From NCBI RefSeq assembly GCF_000421845.1, contig NZ_ATXU01000001.1:1-64000 (forward strand): 64,000 nt of DNA, given 5' to 3'. A model generated the notes under the pieces. It did not search any database, was not told where the DNA came from, and saw nothing but the letters and a program-made list of their open reading frames with translations. Every line of letters begins with the position of its first letter. Position 1 is the stretch's first letter. The DNA comes from Leucobacter chironomi DSM 19883. Its GTDB lineage: Bacteria; Actinomycetota; Actinomycetes; Actinomycetales; Microbacteriaceae. A program made the translations under genes and the position numbers. Below are positions 8,238 through 16,235 of the stretch, piece by piece.

Positions 8238-9205
8238 CCGAGCTCCGGGGCGGGCTCCGAGACCGGCTCCGCGCCGCGGCCGTCGAGCGCGTCGATGTAG
8301 CGCAGCACGATGCCCTCGCGCAGCGCCCACGGCGAGATGGTGAGGGTGTCGACCTCGAACACCTTCATCGCGGTGCGCAGCACCACCGCACCGGCCATGA
8401 TCTGGTAGCCGCGCTCCGGGGTGATGCCCGGCAGGTACTCGCGCACCGATCCCGGCATGTCGCGCAGCGTGGGCTCCCACTCGCGCAGGCCCACGTAGTG
8501 CAGCTGCGCGAGATCGCCCGTGATGGGGTCTGCGGGCCCGCCCACGAGCCGGGCGAGCGAGCGGATCGTCTTCGAGGTGCCCACCACCCGCTTGGGCCTC
8601 GGGCGATCCGCGAAGACCTCATCGCGCACGCGCGTGAACTCGGCGCGCGCGTGCGCCCGCAGCCGCGAGACCGCCTCGCGCGTCGGCGGATCCTCGGGCA
8701 GGAAGTTGATGGTGGATCGGCCCGCGCCGAGCGGCAGCGACACCTGCACGTCGGGGTACTCGTCGGCTCCCTGGGCGATCTCGAACGAGCCGCCGCCGAT
8801 GTCGAAGAGCAGGATCTCCCCCGCCGACCAGCCGAGCCAGCGGCGCACCGCGAGCATCGTGATCCGCGCCTCGTCCTCGCCGGAGAGCACGCGCAGCACG
8901 ACGCCCGTCTCCCGGGTGATGCGGGCGAGCACCTCTTCGCCGTTGGCGGCCTCGCGGATCGCGCTGGTCGCGGTGGCGATCATGTCGTCGACGCCGATCT
9001 CGCGCACGGTGTCGGCGGCCTCGCGGATCGCATCGACGATGCGGCGCACGCCCTCCTCCACGATCGCGCCGTCGGCGTCGAGGTAGCGCATGAGCCGCAG
9101 CACCGAGCGCTGGGAGTGGTACGGGGCGGGGCTCGCACCCGGGTGGGCGTCGACCACCAGCAGATGGACGGTGTTGGATCCGACGTCGATCACTCCGAGG
9201 CGCAT
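8234..9205 (-). CDS. ppx: Ppx/GppA-family phosphatase (exopolyphosphatase / pppGpp hydrolase)
   Basis: A 323-residue ASKHA-fold enzyme. Motifs: phosphate-1 loop DVGSNTVHLLVVDA at the N-terminus, ATSAIREAANG, the catalytic-Glu segment LSGEDEARI, and the second phosphate loop FDIGGGSFEIA. It carries only the two core subdomains, as in the short actinobacterial Ppx/GppA proteins, and lacks the HD and C-terminal extensions of long Ppx. It hydrolyses terminal phosphates of polyphosphate and/or pppGpp in the cytoplasm. A TAGAAT box six bases before the ATG, and no Shine-Dalgarno, point to a leaderless mRNA. cdd is coupled downstream. Confidence 0.9.
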   Translation of the reverse strand: MRLGVIDVGSNTVHLLVVDAHPGASPAPYHSQRSVLRLMRYLDADGAIVEEGVRRIVDAIREAADTVREIGVDDMIATATSAIREAANGEEVLARITRETGVVLRVLSGEDEARITMLAVRRWLGWSAGEILLFDIGGGSFEIAQGADEYPDVQVSLPLGAGRSTINFLPEDPPTREAVSRLRAHARAEFTRVRDEVFADRPRPKRVVGTSKTIRSLARLVGGPADPITGDLAQLHYVGLREWEPTLRDMPGSVREYLPGITPERGYQIMAGAVVLRTAMKVFEVDTLTISPWALREGIVLRYIDALDGRGAEPVSEPAPELG

Positions 9206-9211
9206 GGGGAG

Positions 9212-9217
9212 ATTCTA
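9212..9217 (-). promoter_or_regulatory. -10 box (TAGAAT) of a leaderless ppx promoter
   Basis: Read on the minus strand, TAGAAT is separated from the ppx ATG by six bases (CTCCCC), which would put the transcription start at or next to the A of ATG. No clear -35. Confidence 0.6.
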
Positions 9218-9317
9218 GTGGGCGCGCCGCCCCGCGCGGCGGCCGGGTGCGGCGGCGCGGGAGGGCGGTGGGGCCCCAGCGGAAGGCGCCGGGGTCGCAC
9301 CGGGGCGGGCGGATCCT

Positions 9318-9351
9318 CTACCCCGTGGGTGAAAACTCCTACCGCGAGGGT
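9318..9351. promoter_or_regulatory. Two 13-bp direct repeats, 21 bp apart
   Basis: CTACCCCGTGGGT at 9318-9330 and CTACCGCGAGGGT at 9339-9351 match at 11 of 13 positions with a 21-bp period (two helical turns). They lie ~100-130 bp upstream of the polysaccharide operon, ahead of a possible -10 TAGGAT at 9404-9409. This fits tandem binding of a dimeric regulator such as an OmpR/SARP-type protein; the regulator is unknown. Confidence 0.45.
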
Positions 9352-9451
9352 CGTGATGCCGGGCAGGCGCGTCATTTGGTCGGATCTCACAAGCCGACAC
9401 CCGTAGGATTGCGGGGAGTTGCGTTTCTTCAGGGGGAAGGGCTGTCCGACG

Positions 9452-11749
9452 ATGAGCACATCCGCGCCGATTTCCGGTTCACACACCCGCGCCGCGGGGC
9501 ACTCGCGCCTGCGGCGTGCGCCCGCTGCGATCCTCTCGGGAGTCCTCGTGCTCGCGAGCCTCGGGGCCGGAGCCGCCCCGGCCCTCGCCCACGACGGCGC
9601 GGGCGCGAAGTCGCAGGTGTCGCCGGATCAGCCGAGCAATCCCGCCGACACCACGGCCCCGGCGCAGGCCGACGACACCGCCGACCGCGACAGCTCTGAC
9701 GAGCTATCCGGAGCGGACGCCGCGACCGGCCCCACCAGCGCGCAGTCCCGCTCGGAGCGGGCCGAACTCGCGAGCGGCGGCACGGTGTGGCTTCCCTTCT
9801 TCGTGCCGGACGGCACGACACCGCAGGAGTTCACCGCCCGCCTGTCGCTGCTCGCGGGCGACGGCGCCTCAGAGGTGCAGGTGAGCAGCGAACGTCGGCA
9901 CCTCGGCACCGTCACGCCCGCCGATGGCGAGATCAGCCTCGCGCTCAGCGAGGAGGACGTGGTCGACGGCCGCGTCAACCTCGCGTTCTCGCTGCCCTGG
10001 GACACCGGCCGCGTCTGCTGGGTCGCGAGCGACACCGCGCAGCGCGAGCAGAGCACTCGCGTCGCCATCGCCGACGCGGCGATCGACTCCGCGGGCGAGG
10101 CGACCCCGCCCGAGACCGTCGGCGCCTTCCTCGCGCCGTGGGTGGAGCAGGTCGAGGTGGTCACCGGCGGCGATCCGCAGCTGCTCGAAGCGGGCCTGAG
10201 CGCCGTTGCCGCGGCGACGCACCGCCTCGGCAGCGAGTCCTCGGTGTCGCTCGACGCTCCGGCCGCGGAGACGCCCGACCCCGTGACCCGGCGCGTCATC
10301 GCGTTCGAGGCCGGCAGCGGCCCCGCCGTCACCGGTATCGACGCCGACGAGCAGGGCGTGCCCCGCCTCGTCGTCTCAGGCGCCCCCGAGAAGCTCGCCG
10401 CCGCCGCGGCCGCGCTCGGCTCGGCCGGGCTCCCCCTCGCCTCCGCCGCGGAGACCGAGGGACTCGCCGCCGCAGCCGCCACGCAGCCGGACACCGCCCG
10501 CTCGCTCACGCTCGAAGACCTCGGCACCGCCAGCGTCTCGCTGCGCGGCTACGGCGTCACCGACGGCTTCATCGACGTGCCGCAGGACGCATTCGGCGGG
10601 CCGGTCGACGGCTACACCCTGCGTCTCACCGGCGCGGTCAGCACCGTCGACTCCGCCACTGTCGCCTCCGCGGAGGTGCTCTGGAACGACGTGCTCGTCG
10701 ACACGCTGCCGATCAGCGGCGACAAGCCGCGCATCGACCGCGAGATCGAGATCCCCGCGACGAGCGTGCGCGCCTCGAACGGCCTCGTAGTGCGCCTCAC
10801 GGCCGTCGCCGCCGGCGGCGCCTGCATCGACGAGTCGCTGCTGCCCCAGGTGCGCCTCGACCTCGACACCCGTGCCAGCACGGTCACCGCGCATCGCGGC
10901 CAGGCCGCACGACCCGGCTTCGACCGCTTCCCGCAGGCGCTCGGCGGCGCGCTCACCGTCGCGACCGGCTCCGACACCCCGGGCACCACCGAGGTGCAGG
11001 CCGCCGGGTCGGTCGTCGCAGCGCTGCAGCGCGTGTCGAGCCGGCAGCTCGACATCTCCGTCGATTCGGCGCAGCAGCTGATCGACTCGGCGATGCCCGG
11101 CCTGCTCGTGGGAGCGACCCCCGACCAGGCCAACGCGCTGCGCACCCCGCTGCGCCTCGACCGTTTCCGCACTCTCGCCCCCTCGGGCAGCACCGAGCTG
11201 ACCGTGGCAGTCGATCAGCCCTACGCCGCCCTCATGGCCTTCGAGTCGGGCGACCGCGACCTGCTGGTCGTCGGCGGCTGGGCGCCCGAGGGCGAAGCCC
11301 CCGACGCGCTGATCGCGAGCGTCGCCGGCGACCTCGATGGCACCGACTGGTACTCGCTCTCCGGTGTCCTGCGCTTCCAGGCCGAGAGCGACGAGGAGCC
11401 CGAGCTGCTCGACATCAACGCCGTGGTGCCGCAGCAGGAGTACCGCGACGACTACACCTGGCTCGCCTGGGTCGCGATCGGCGGCCTCGTGCTGCTGCTC
11501 GCGATCGTGGGGATCGCCGCCGCTGCGCGACGTCGTCGCCTGGTGGCGACGCGGCAGGTCGAGGCCGAGGCGGCTGAGGCCGCCGCGACCGACACCGCCG
11601 CAGCCGACGAGACCGCCTCGGCGGTCGGGGCCGAGCCGGTCTCCGGCGCAGATCCGCTGCCCGCGGATGCGGCCCCGAGCACCGCTCCGGCTCCCGACGC
11701 TGCGGCCGAGCCCGGATCGGACGCCGAGCGCCGCAGCGACGGCTCGTGA
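9452..11749 (+). CDS. BcsB-like exported membrane protein of a polysaccharide synthase
   Basis: A 765-residue protein with an N-terminal export signal (RRAPAAILSGVLVLASLGAG, residues ~22-45), a large extracytoplasmic region, one C-terminal transmembrane helix (about residues 670-692, WLAWVAIGGLVLLLAIVGIA), an Arg-rich stop-transfer, and a low-complexity Ala/Glu/Pro cytoplasmic tail. That topology, and the TVWLPFFVP... repeats of beta-rich modules, match the cellulose synthase regulatory subunit BcsB family (PF03170-like), the partner that guides the nascent glycan. It is the first gene of a coupled three-gene operon; the third gene is the family-2 synthase. The ATG at 9452 is chosen over TTG 9419; the purine tract AGGGGGAAGG is 11 nt upstream. 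Distant homology, so the family call is good but not certain. Confidence 0.72.
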   Translation: MSTSAPISGSHTRAAGHSRLRRAPAAILSGVLVLASLGAGAAPALAHDGAGAKSQVSPDQPSNPADTTAPAQADDTADRDSSDELSGADAATGPTSAQSRSERAELASGGTVWLPFFVPDGTTPQEFTARLSLLAGDGASEVQVSSERRHLGTVTPADGEISLALSEEDVVDGRVNLAFSLPWDTGRVCWVASDTAQREQSTRVAIADAAIDSAGEATPPETVGAFLAPWVEQVEVVTGGDPQLLEAGLSAVAAATHRLGSESSVSLDAPAAETPDPVTRRVIAFEAGSGPAVTGIDADEQGVPRLVVSGAPEKLAAAAAALGSAGLPLASAAETEGLAAAAATQPDTARSLTLEDLGTASVSLRGYGVTDGFIDVPQDAFGGPVDGYTLRLTGAVSTVDSATVASAEVLWNDVLVDTLPISGDKPRIDREIEIPATSVRASNGLVVRLTAVAAGGACIDESLLPQVRLDLDTRASTVTAHRGQAARPGFDRFPQALGGALTVATGSDTPGTTEVQAAGSVVAALQRVSSRQLDISVDSAQQLIDSAMPGLLVGATPDQANALRTPLRLDRFRTLAPSGSTELTVAVDQPYAALMAFESGDRDLLVVGGWAPEGEAPDALIASVAGDLDGTDWYSLSGVLRFQAESDEEPELLDINAVVPQQEYRDDYTWLAWVAIGGLVLLLAIVGIAAAARRRRLVATRQVEAEAAEAAATDTAAADETASAVGAEPVSGADPLPADAAPSTAPAPDAAAEPGSDAERRSDGS

Positions 11750-13413
11750 GCATCGCCGAGCCCGCGCCGGGTCGCCTCCGCGCGGCCTGGGCGGCGCTCG
11801 GCGCGCCCGCAACCGGGCGCCGCGTGCCCGGCACCCTCATCGTCGCAGCCATCGCGCTGATCGCCGGCACCATCGCCGCGTTCTGGAGCATCGGCACCGA
11901 GATGCAGTTCGCGTACGCCGACGCGCAGAGCCACCTCACCATCGCCCGACGCATCTTCGACAGCATGGCCCCCGGCTTCACCCAGCTCGGCACCGTGTGG
12001 CTGCCGCTGCCGAACCTGCTGCTGATGCCGTTCGTGGCCGTCGACTGGCTGTGGGCGACGGGCTGGGCGGCGGCGCTGCTCGGAATCGTCTGTCTCGTCG
12101 CGACGGCCTCGGCGAGCTACCGGATCGCGGCGCGCATCGGCCTGGGCCGCACCGCCCGCCTCGTGCTGGTCGGGCTCATCGTCACCAATCCGAGCCTGCT
12201 CTACGTGCACACGACCGCGCTCACCGAACCCGTGCTCATCGCGTTCCTCACCGCCGCCGTGGCGGGGCTCGCCTCGTGGGCGCTCTCGCCCCGCGAGCTC
12301 AGCGCGGGCGAGATGATGGTGTTCAGCGGCGCGCCCGCCGCGGGCGCCGTGCTTTCCCGCTACGAGGGCTGGGCACTCGTGGCGAGCGGCACGCTGTTCG
12401 TGATCATCGTCGCCTGGCGGCGCAAGCGCTCGCTGAAGCACGTCGTGAAACTGGCGTCGGCTTTCGCGCTGTGGCCCGCGCTCGGCGTGCTGTGGTGGGT
12501 CTCCTACAACTTCGCCGTCTACCAGAACCCGCTCGAGTTCTTGAACGGCCCCTACTCCGCCGCCGCGCTGCAGGCGCCGGTCTCCGAATCCGGGTTCCTC
12601 GCCTACAAGGGCTCGGTCGGCCTCACGCTCTGGGCCTACCACTGGGCCATCATCGGCACCGTCGGCGCCGTCACCCTCGCGGTCGCCGCCCTCGGACTTG
12701 TCGCGCTCTGCGCCCGGTTCCGGCTCGAGACGCGCGCGCTCATCGTCTGGCTGCTGGCCACCGGCTGGGCGTTCTCGCTGCTCAGCCTCTATCTCGGCCA
12801 GACCCACATGAACAACATGCACACGATGCCCACGAACTGGTGGAACAACCGGTACGCGCTCGTGTCGCTGACCTGGTTGGCGATGCTCTGCGCGGTGTGG
12901 ATCGACACTTGTCTGCGGTCGCGGCGGGTGCGCGTGCTCGGGATCACGGCGGCCGTCGCCACGATCGTCGCATTCGCGGGTCAGCTGGCCTGGTCGTTCG
13001 CCGACCTGCCGGGCCGCAGCGCCGTGCTCGCCGAGGGCGAGGGGTACCTGCAGATCAAACGCGGCAACGGCACCGACGCGGGGGCGCGCTACCTCGGAGA
13101 CCACTACGACGGCGGCGGGATCCTCATGGACGAGTCCGCGGCGGGCAACGCGGTGCTGCCGCAGATCGGCGTGCCGCTGCGCGAGTACTTCAACCGCTCC
13201 ACGGGTGAGTTCTTCGACGAGGCGCTGCGCGATCCCGCCGGCCACGCCCGCTGGATCTTCTACACGGTGGCCGACGCCCCGTCCCTGTCGAGCGCGGCGG
13301 TCGCCGACCAGGTGTACGCGACGCTCCTCGAGAACCCCGCAGTGCTCGCGCAGTACGAGCTCGTGTTCTCCGAGGGCGACATCCGCATCCTCCGACGATT
13401 GGACGGCTCATGA
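11746..13413 (+). CDS. PMT/ArnT-like membrane glycosyltransferase (GT-C fold)
   Basis: A 555-residue protein with about 11 transmembrane helices. After the first helix comes FAYADAQSHLTIARRIFDS, an acidic first external loop of the kind that holds the catalytic Asp of polyprenyl-phosphate-sugar-dependent GT-C enzymes, then GTVWLPLPNLLLMPF. The last ~110 residues form an external domain. Such enzymes transfer a sugar from a lipid-phosphate carrier to protein or glycan outside the membrane. The GTG start overlaps the BcsB-like stop by 4 nt and its own stop overlaps the synthase start by 4 nt, so all three are made together. The DPA lipid-sugar pathway encoded 2-6 kb away could provide its donor (inference). 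Confidence 0.72.
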   Translation: MSIAEPAPGRLRAAWAALGAPATGRRVPGTLIVAAIALIAGTIAAFWSIGTEMQFAYADAQSHLTIARRIFDSMAPGFTQLGTVWLPLPNLLLMPFVAVDWLWATGWAAALLGIVCLVATASASYRIAARIGLGRTARLVLVGLIVTNPSLLYVHTTALTEPVLIAFLTAAVAGLASWALSPRELSAGEMMVFSGAPAAGAVLSRYEGWALVASGTLFVIIVAWRRKRSLKHVVKLASAFALWPALGVLWWVSYNFAVYQNPLEFLNGPYSAAALQAPVSESGFLAYKGSVGLTLWAYHWAIIGTVGAVTLAVAALGLVALCARFRLETRALIVWLLATGWAFSLLSLYLGQTHMNNMHTMPTNWWNNRYALVSLTWLAMLCAVWIDTCLRSRRVRVLGITAAVATIVAFAGQLAWSFADLPGRSAVLAEGEGYLQIKRGNGTDAGARYLGDHYDGGGILMDESAAGNAVLPQIGVPLREYFNRSTGEFFDEALRDPAGHARWIFYTVADAPSLSSAAVADQVYATLLENPAVLAQYELVFSEGDIRILRRLDGS

Positions 13414-15368
13414 TCGGTTTGCCCGGCCGTGACCGGCGCCGGATCGGCGAGATCCTCCTCGACCGCGGACTCATCACCGAGTCGCAGCTCGACGACGCGC
13501 TCGCGGCGCAGCGCGCGGGCGGAGGCCCGCTGGGGCGCCACCTCATCCTGAACGGCGCCGTGCAGCGCCTGGAGATGTATCGCGCGCTCGCCGAGCAGTG
13601 GCGCGCCCCGTTCGTCGACCTCGTCGAGCTCGACGAGCAGGGCGAGGTCGACGCCGAGCACATCCTGGCGGAACCCGCGGAGACGTGGATCGAGCGCGGC
13701 TGGCTGCCGCTCGGCGTCGAGCGCCCGTCGCACGCGCCGTCCGCGGTCACCGTCGCCACGACCATCCCGCTCTCCGAAGAGGCGGCCGCCGAGATCGTCG
13801 CCCGATACGGGGTCGACGAGCTGCGGCTCGTCACGACCACCGACTGGGATCTCGTGCGCGTGGTGCAGTCGATCTGCCGCGCGGCGCTCGTCTTCGGCGC
13901 CGCCGAGTCGCTGGCGAGCACCGACAACTCCGCGTCGGCGAAGGACGGGCTCAACCGCTGGCAGCGCGCTCTCCCCGTGATCGCGGTCGCGATCGTCGTC
14001 ATCGGCGCGTTGCTGGATCCGCTCATCACCGCGATCACGGTGCTCGCCTTCGCCAACGCGATGTTCCTCATCAACGTCGGATTCAAGGTGCTCGCCGGTG
14101 TGCGCGGCAGCATCAGGCGCGTCTGGCGGCGCCGCCTCGCCGCGGAGGTGCACCGACAGCGCGAGGCCCGGGGCCTGCCCGAGCCCGAGTCCGCGATCCC
14201 CGACGACGACCTGCCGATCTACACGATCCTCGTGCCCGCGTACCGCGAGGCCAACATCATCACGAAGCTGGTCGCGAATCTCGGCGCGCTCGACTACCCC
14301 AAGTCGAAGCTCGACGTGCTGCTGCTGCTCGAAGAGGACGACGACGAGACGATCGCCGCGGTGAAGGCGATGCGCCCGCCCGAGTACGTGCGCATGCTCA
14401 TCGTGCCGCCTGGCGGCCCCCAGACGAAGCCGCGCGCCTGCAACTACGGGCTGGCCTTCGCACGGGGCGAGTTCGTCGTCATCTACGATGCCGAGGACCG
14501 GCCGCAGCCGCGGCAGCTGCGGCAGGTCGTGGAGCGGTTCCGCTCCGAGCAGCACTCGGAGACCCGCGATCCGCGCCCGCTCATCTGCGTGCAGGCGGCG
14601 CTCAACTACTTCAACGCCGACTACAACGTGCTCACGCGCCTCTTCGCGGTGGAGTACGCGCACTGGTTCGACTCGATGCTGCCCGGCATGGACGACTGGC
14701 ACGTGCCGATCCCCCTCGGCGGCACCTCGAACCACTTCGTCACCGAGCAGTTGCGCAACCTCGGCGCCTGGGATCCGTACAACGTCACCGAGGACGCCGA
14801 CCTCGGCATGCGCATCGCCGTGCACGGCGGACGCGTCGGCGTCGTCGACTCCGTCACCTGGGAGGAGGCGTGCGCCGAGGTGCCCGCCTGGGTGAAGCAG
14901 CGCACCCGTTGGATCAAGGGGTACATGATGACCGGCGCGGTCAACGCCCGGCACCCGGTCGCGTGGTTGAAGCAGAACGGGCTGCCCGGCTTCATCACGC
15001 TCACCGCGCTCATCATCGGCACGCCGCTCGCGTTCCTCGCCTACCCGCTCGTGCTCGGCTTCACCATCATCACCTACGTGGGGGTGCACGTCATCGGTCT
15101 CGACCTGCCCGACTGGCTCGTGATCGGCGGCACCATCAATATGCTGGCCTCGAACGCGCTGATGATCATGTTCGCGGGTGCGGCGGCCTGGCGCCGCTAC
15201 AACTGGCGCATCGCCGTGTTCGCGCTGCTCAATCCGCTCTACTGGATCCTGCACTCCGTCGCGGCGTGGCGAGCGGCCTGGCAGATGTACTTCAGCCCGC
15301 ACCGCTGGGAGAAGACCCCGCACGGGCTGACCGAGGAGTACGAGGACTCCTCGGTGGTCGCCGAGTAG
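13410..15368 (+). CDS. Family-2 processive glycosyltransferase with N-terminal MshEN domain
   Basis: A 652-residue cellulose-synthase-like enzyme. Residues ~9-160 form a GspE_N/MshEN domain: R11-I-G13, L16-L17, G20-L21-I22, L27, L31, Q34 fit the first c-di-GMP-binding motif of MshEN domains, and L41-G42, L45-I46, G49, L60, Q63 fit the second copy (its Arg is Pro40). Two membrane helices follow (~185-225), then a cytoplasmic GT2 domain with Y359-D-A-E-D363 (UDP/metal), T460-E-D462 (catalytic base) and Q497-R-T-R-W501 (processive-synthase motif), then about four C-terminal helices. It polymerises a nucleotide sugar and exports the chain. In BcsA the c-di-GMP sensor is a C-terminal PilZ; here an N-terminal MshEN seems to replace it. 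The polymer is unknown. Confidence 0.85.
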   Translation: MIGLPGRDRRRIGEILLDRGLITESQLDDALAAQRAGGGPLGRHLILNGAVQRLEMYRALAEQWRAPFVDLVELDEQGEVDAEHILAEPAETWIERGWLPLGVERPSHAPSAVTVATTIPLSEEAAAEIVARYGVDELRLVTTTDWDLVRVVQSICRAALVFGAAESLASTDNSASAKDGLNRWQRALPVIAVAIVVIGALLDPLITAITVLAFANAMFLINVGFKVLAGVRGSIRRVWRRRLAAEVHRQREARGLPEPESAIPDDDLPIYTILVPAYREANIITKLVANLGALDYPKSKLDVLLLLEEDDDETIAAVKAMRPPEYVRMLIVPPGGPQTKPRACNYGLAFARGEFVVIYDAEDRPQPRQLRQVVERFRSEQHSETRDPRPLICVQAALNYFNADYNVLTRLFAVEYAHWFDSMLPGMDDWHVPIPLGGTSNHFVTEQLRNLGAWDPYNVTEDADLGMRIAVHGGRVGVVDSVTWEEACAEVPAWVKQRTRWIKGYMMTGAVNARHPVAWLKQNGLPGFITLTALIIGTPLAFLAYPLVLGFTIITYVGVHVIGLDLPDWLVIGGTINMLASNALMIMFAGAAAWRRYNWRIAVFALLNPLYWILHSVAAWRAAWQMYFSPHRWEKTPHGLTEEYEDSSVVAE

Positions 15369-15385
15369 TCGGGTCCGGGGAGCGG

Positions 15386-15415
15386 AACCTGAACCTGAAC
15401 CTGAACCTGAACCTG
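15386..15415. repeat. Hexanucleotide tandem repeat (AACCTG)5
   Basis: Five perfect copies of AACCTG between the synthase stop and the convergent dprE2 gene. A simple-sequence tract prone to slippage; no function evident. Confidence 0.9.
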
Positions 15416-15450
15416 ATCCGGATACCGCGGAGCGGCTGAGCGCGGATCGG

Positions 15451-15469
15451 GGCGCGTCCGGAACGCGCC
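15451..15469. terminator. Hairpin between convergent synthase and dprE2 genes
   Basis: GGCGCGT and ACGCGCC are perfect complements around loop CCGGA. No T tract, but placement between two convergent 3' ends suggests transcription termination for one or both operons. Confidence 0.4.
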
Positions 15470-15485
15470 GCGTCCGGCCCTCGCC

Positions 15486-16235
15486 CTACAGCGAGGTGCG
15501 CTCGAACAGCGCCCGCGGTGCGAGCCGCACGGCGAGCATGATCCACCGCCAGAGCCCCGGCGCGTAGACCAGGGGCCGGCCCGCGGCGATGGCGCGCACC
15601 ACGATGCCCGCGACCGCGTCGGCGCTCGCGAGCCTGGCGCCCGACTCCTGCAGCGGGGCCGTCATCGGCGTCGCCGTCGGCCCCGGCTTCACGAGCGTGA
15701 CGCGACGGCCCGTGCCGTGCAGACGGTGCTGCTCGCCCTGGGCGGCCCGCTCCACCATGCCCTTCGCCGAGCCGTAGAGGAAATTGCTCGCGCGCCCGCG
15801 ATCCCCCGCCACCGAGCCGATCACCGCGATCCGCGTCGCCCGCGTACGGCCGACTGCCGCATCGAGCCACAGCGTCGGTGACACGCCCGTCGCTTCGAGC
15901 TGGTCCTTCGCGAGCGCGAGATCCTGCTGCATGCGCTGCTGCTCGTGCATGGCGCCGTGCGCGATGAGCACGGTGTCGGGGTCGGCCTGCTCGGCCGCAT
16001 CGGCGACGGCCCGCCCGATCTCGTCCGGGTCGAGCAGGTCGAGGGCGACGACCGACACCTCGGGCGAGGTGCCGCGCACCCGCAGGTCGGCGGCGACGCG
16101 TTCCAGGCGCTCCTCGCTGCGCCCGACGATCACGAAGCGGGTGGCGCCCGCGTCGGCCCAGCGGCGCATGATGTGCTGCGCGATGACCGAGGTCGCGCCG
16201 ACGACGAGCGCCGAGCGGGTGGTGTGCCGGGTCAT
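15486..16235 (-). CDS. dprE2: DprE2-like short-chain dehydrogenase (decaprenylphosphoryl-2-keto-erythro-pentose reductase)
   Basis: A 249-residue SDR. NAD(P)-binding glycine motif VVGATSVIAQHI near the N-terminus (the GATSxIA form is typical of DprE2 rather than the classical GxxxGIG), DLLDPD for the adenine ring, IGSVAGDRG for the catalytic Ser region, and YGSAKGMVE (Tyr-Lys). With DprE1 it epimerises decaprenylphosphoryl-ribose to decaprenylphosphoryl-arabinose (DPA) at the cell membrane. The ATG overlaps the dprE1 stop by 4 nt. The identity rests on the family plus gene order GtrA-DprE1-DprE2. Confidence 0.85.
   Translation of the reverse strand: MTRHTTRSALVVGATSVIAQHIMRRWADAGATRFVIVGRSEERLERVAADLRVRGTSPEVSVVALDLLDPDEIGRAVADAAEQADPDTVLIAHGAMHEQQRMQQDLALAKDQLEATGVSPTLWLDAAVGRTRATRIAVIGSVAGDRGRASNFLYGSAKGMVERAAQGEQHRLHGTGRRVTLVKPGPTATPMTAPLQESGARLASADAVAGIVVRAIAAGRPLVYAPGLWRWIMLAVRLAPRALFERTSL

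Noticed and set aside
11452-13245. 597-codon minus-strand frame opposite the PMT-like gene
   Set aside because: Hydrophilic Arg/Glu/Asp repeats typical of antisense to a membrane protein; no promoter or ribosome site.
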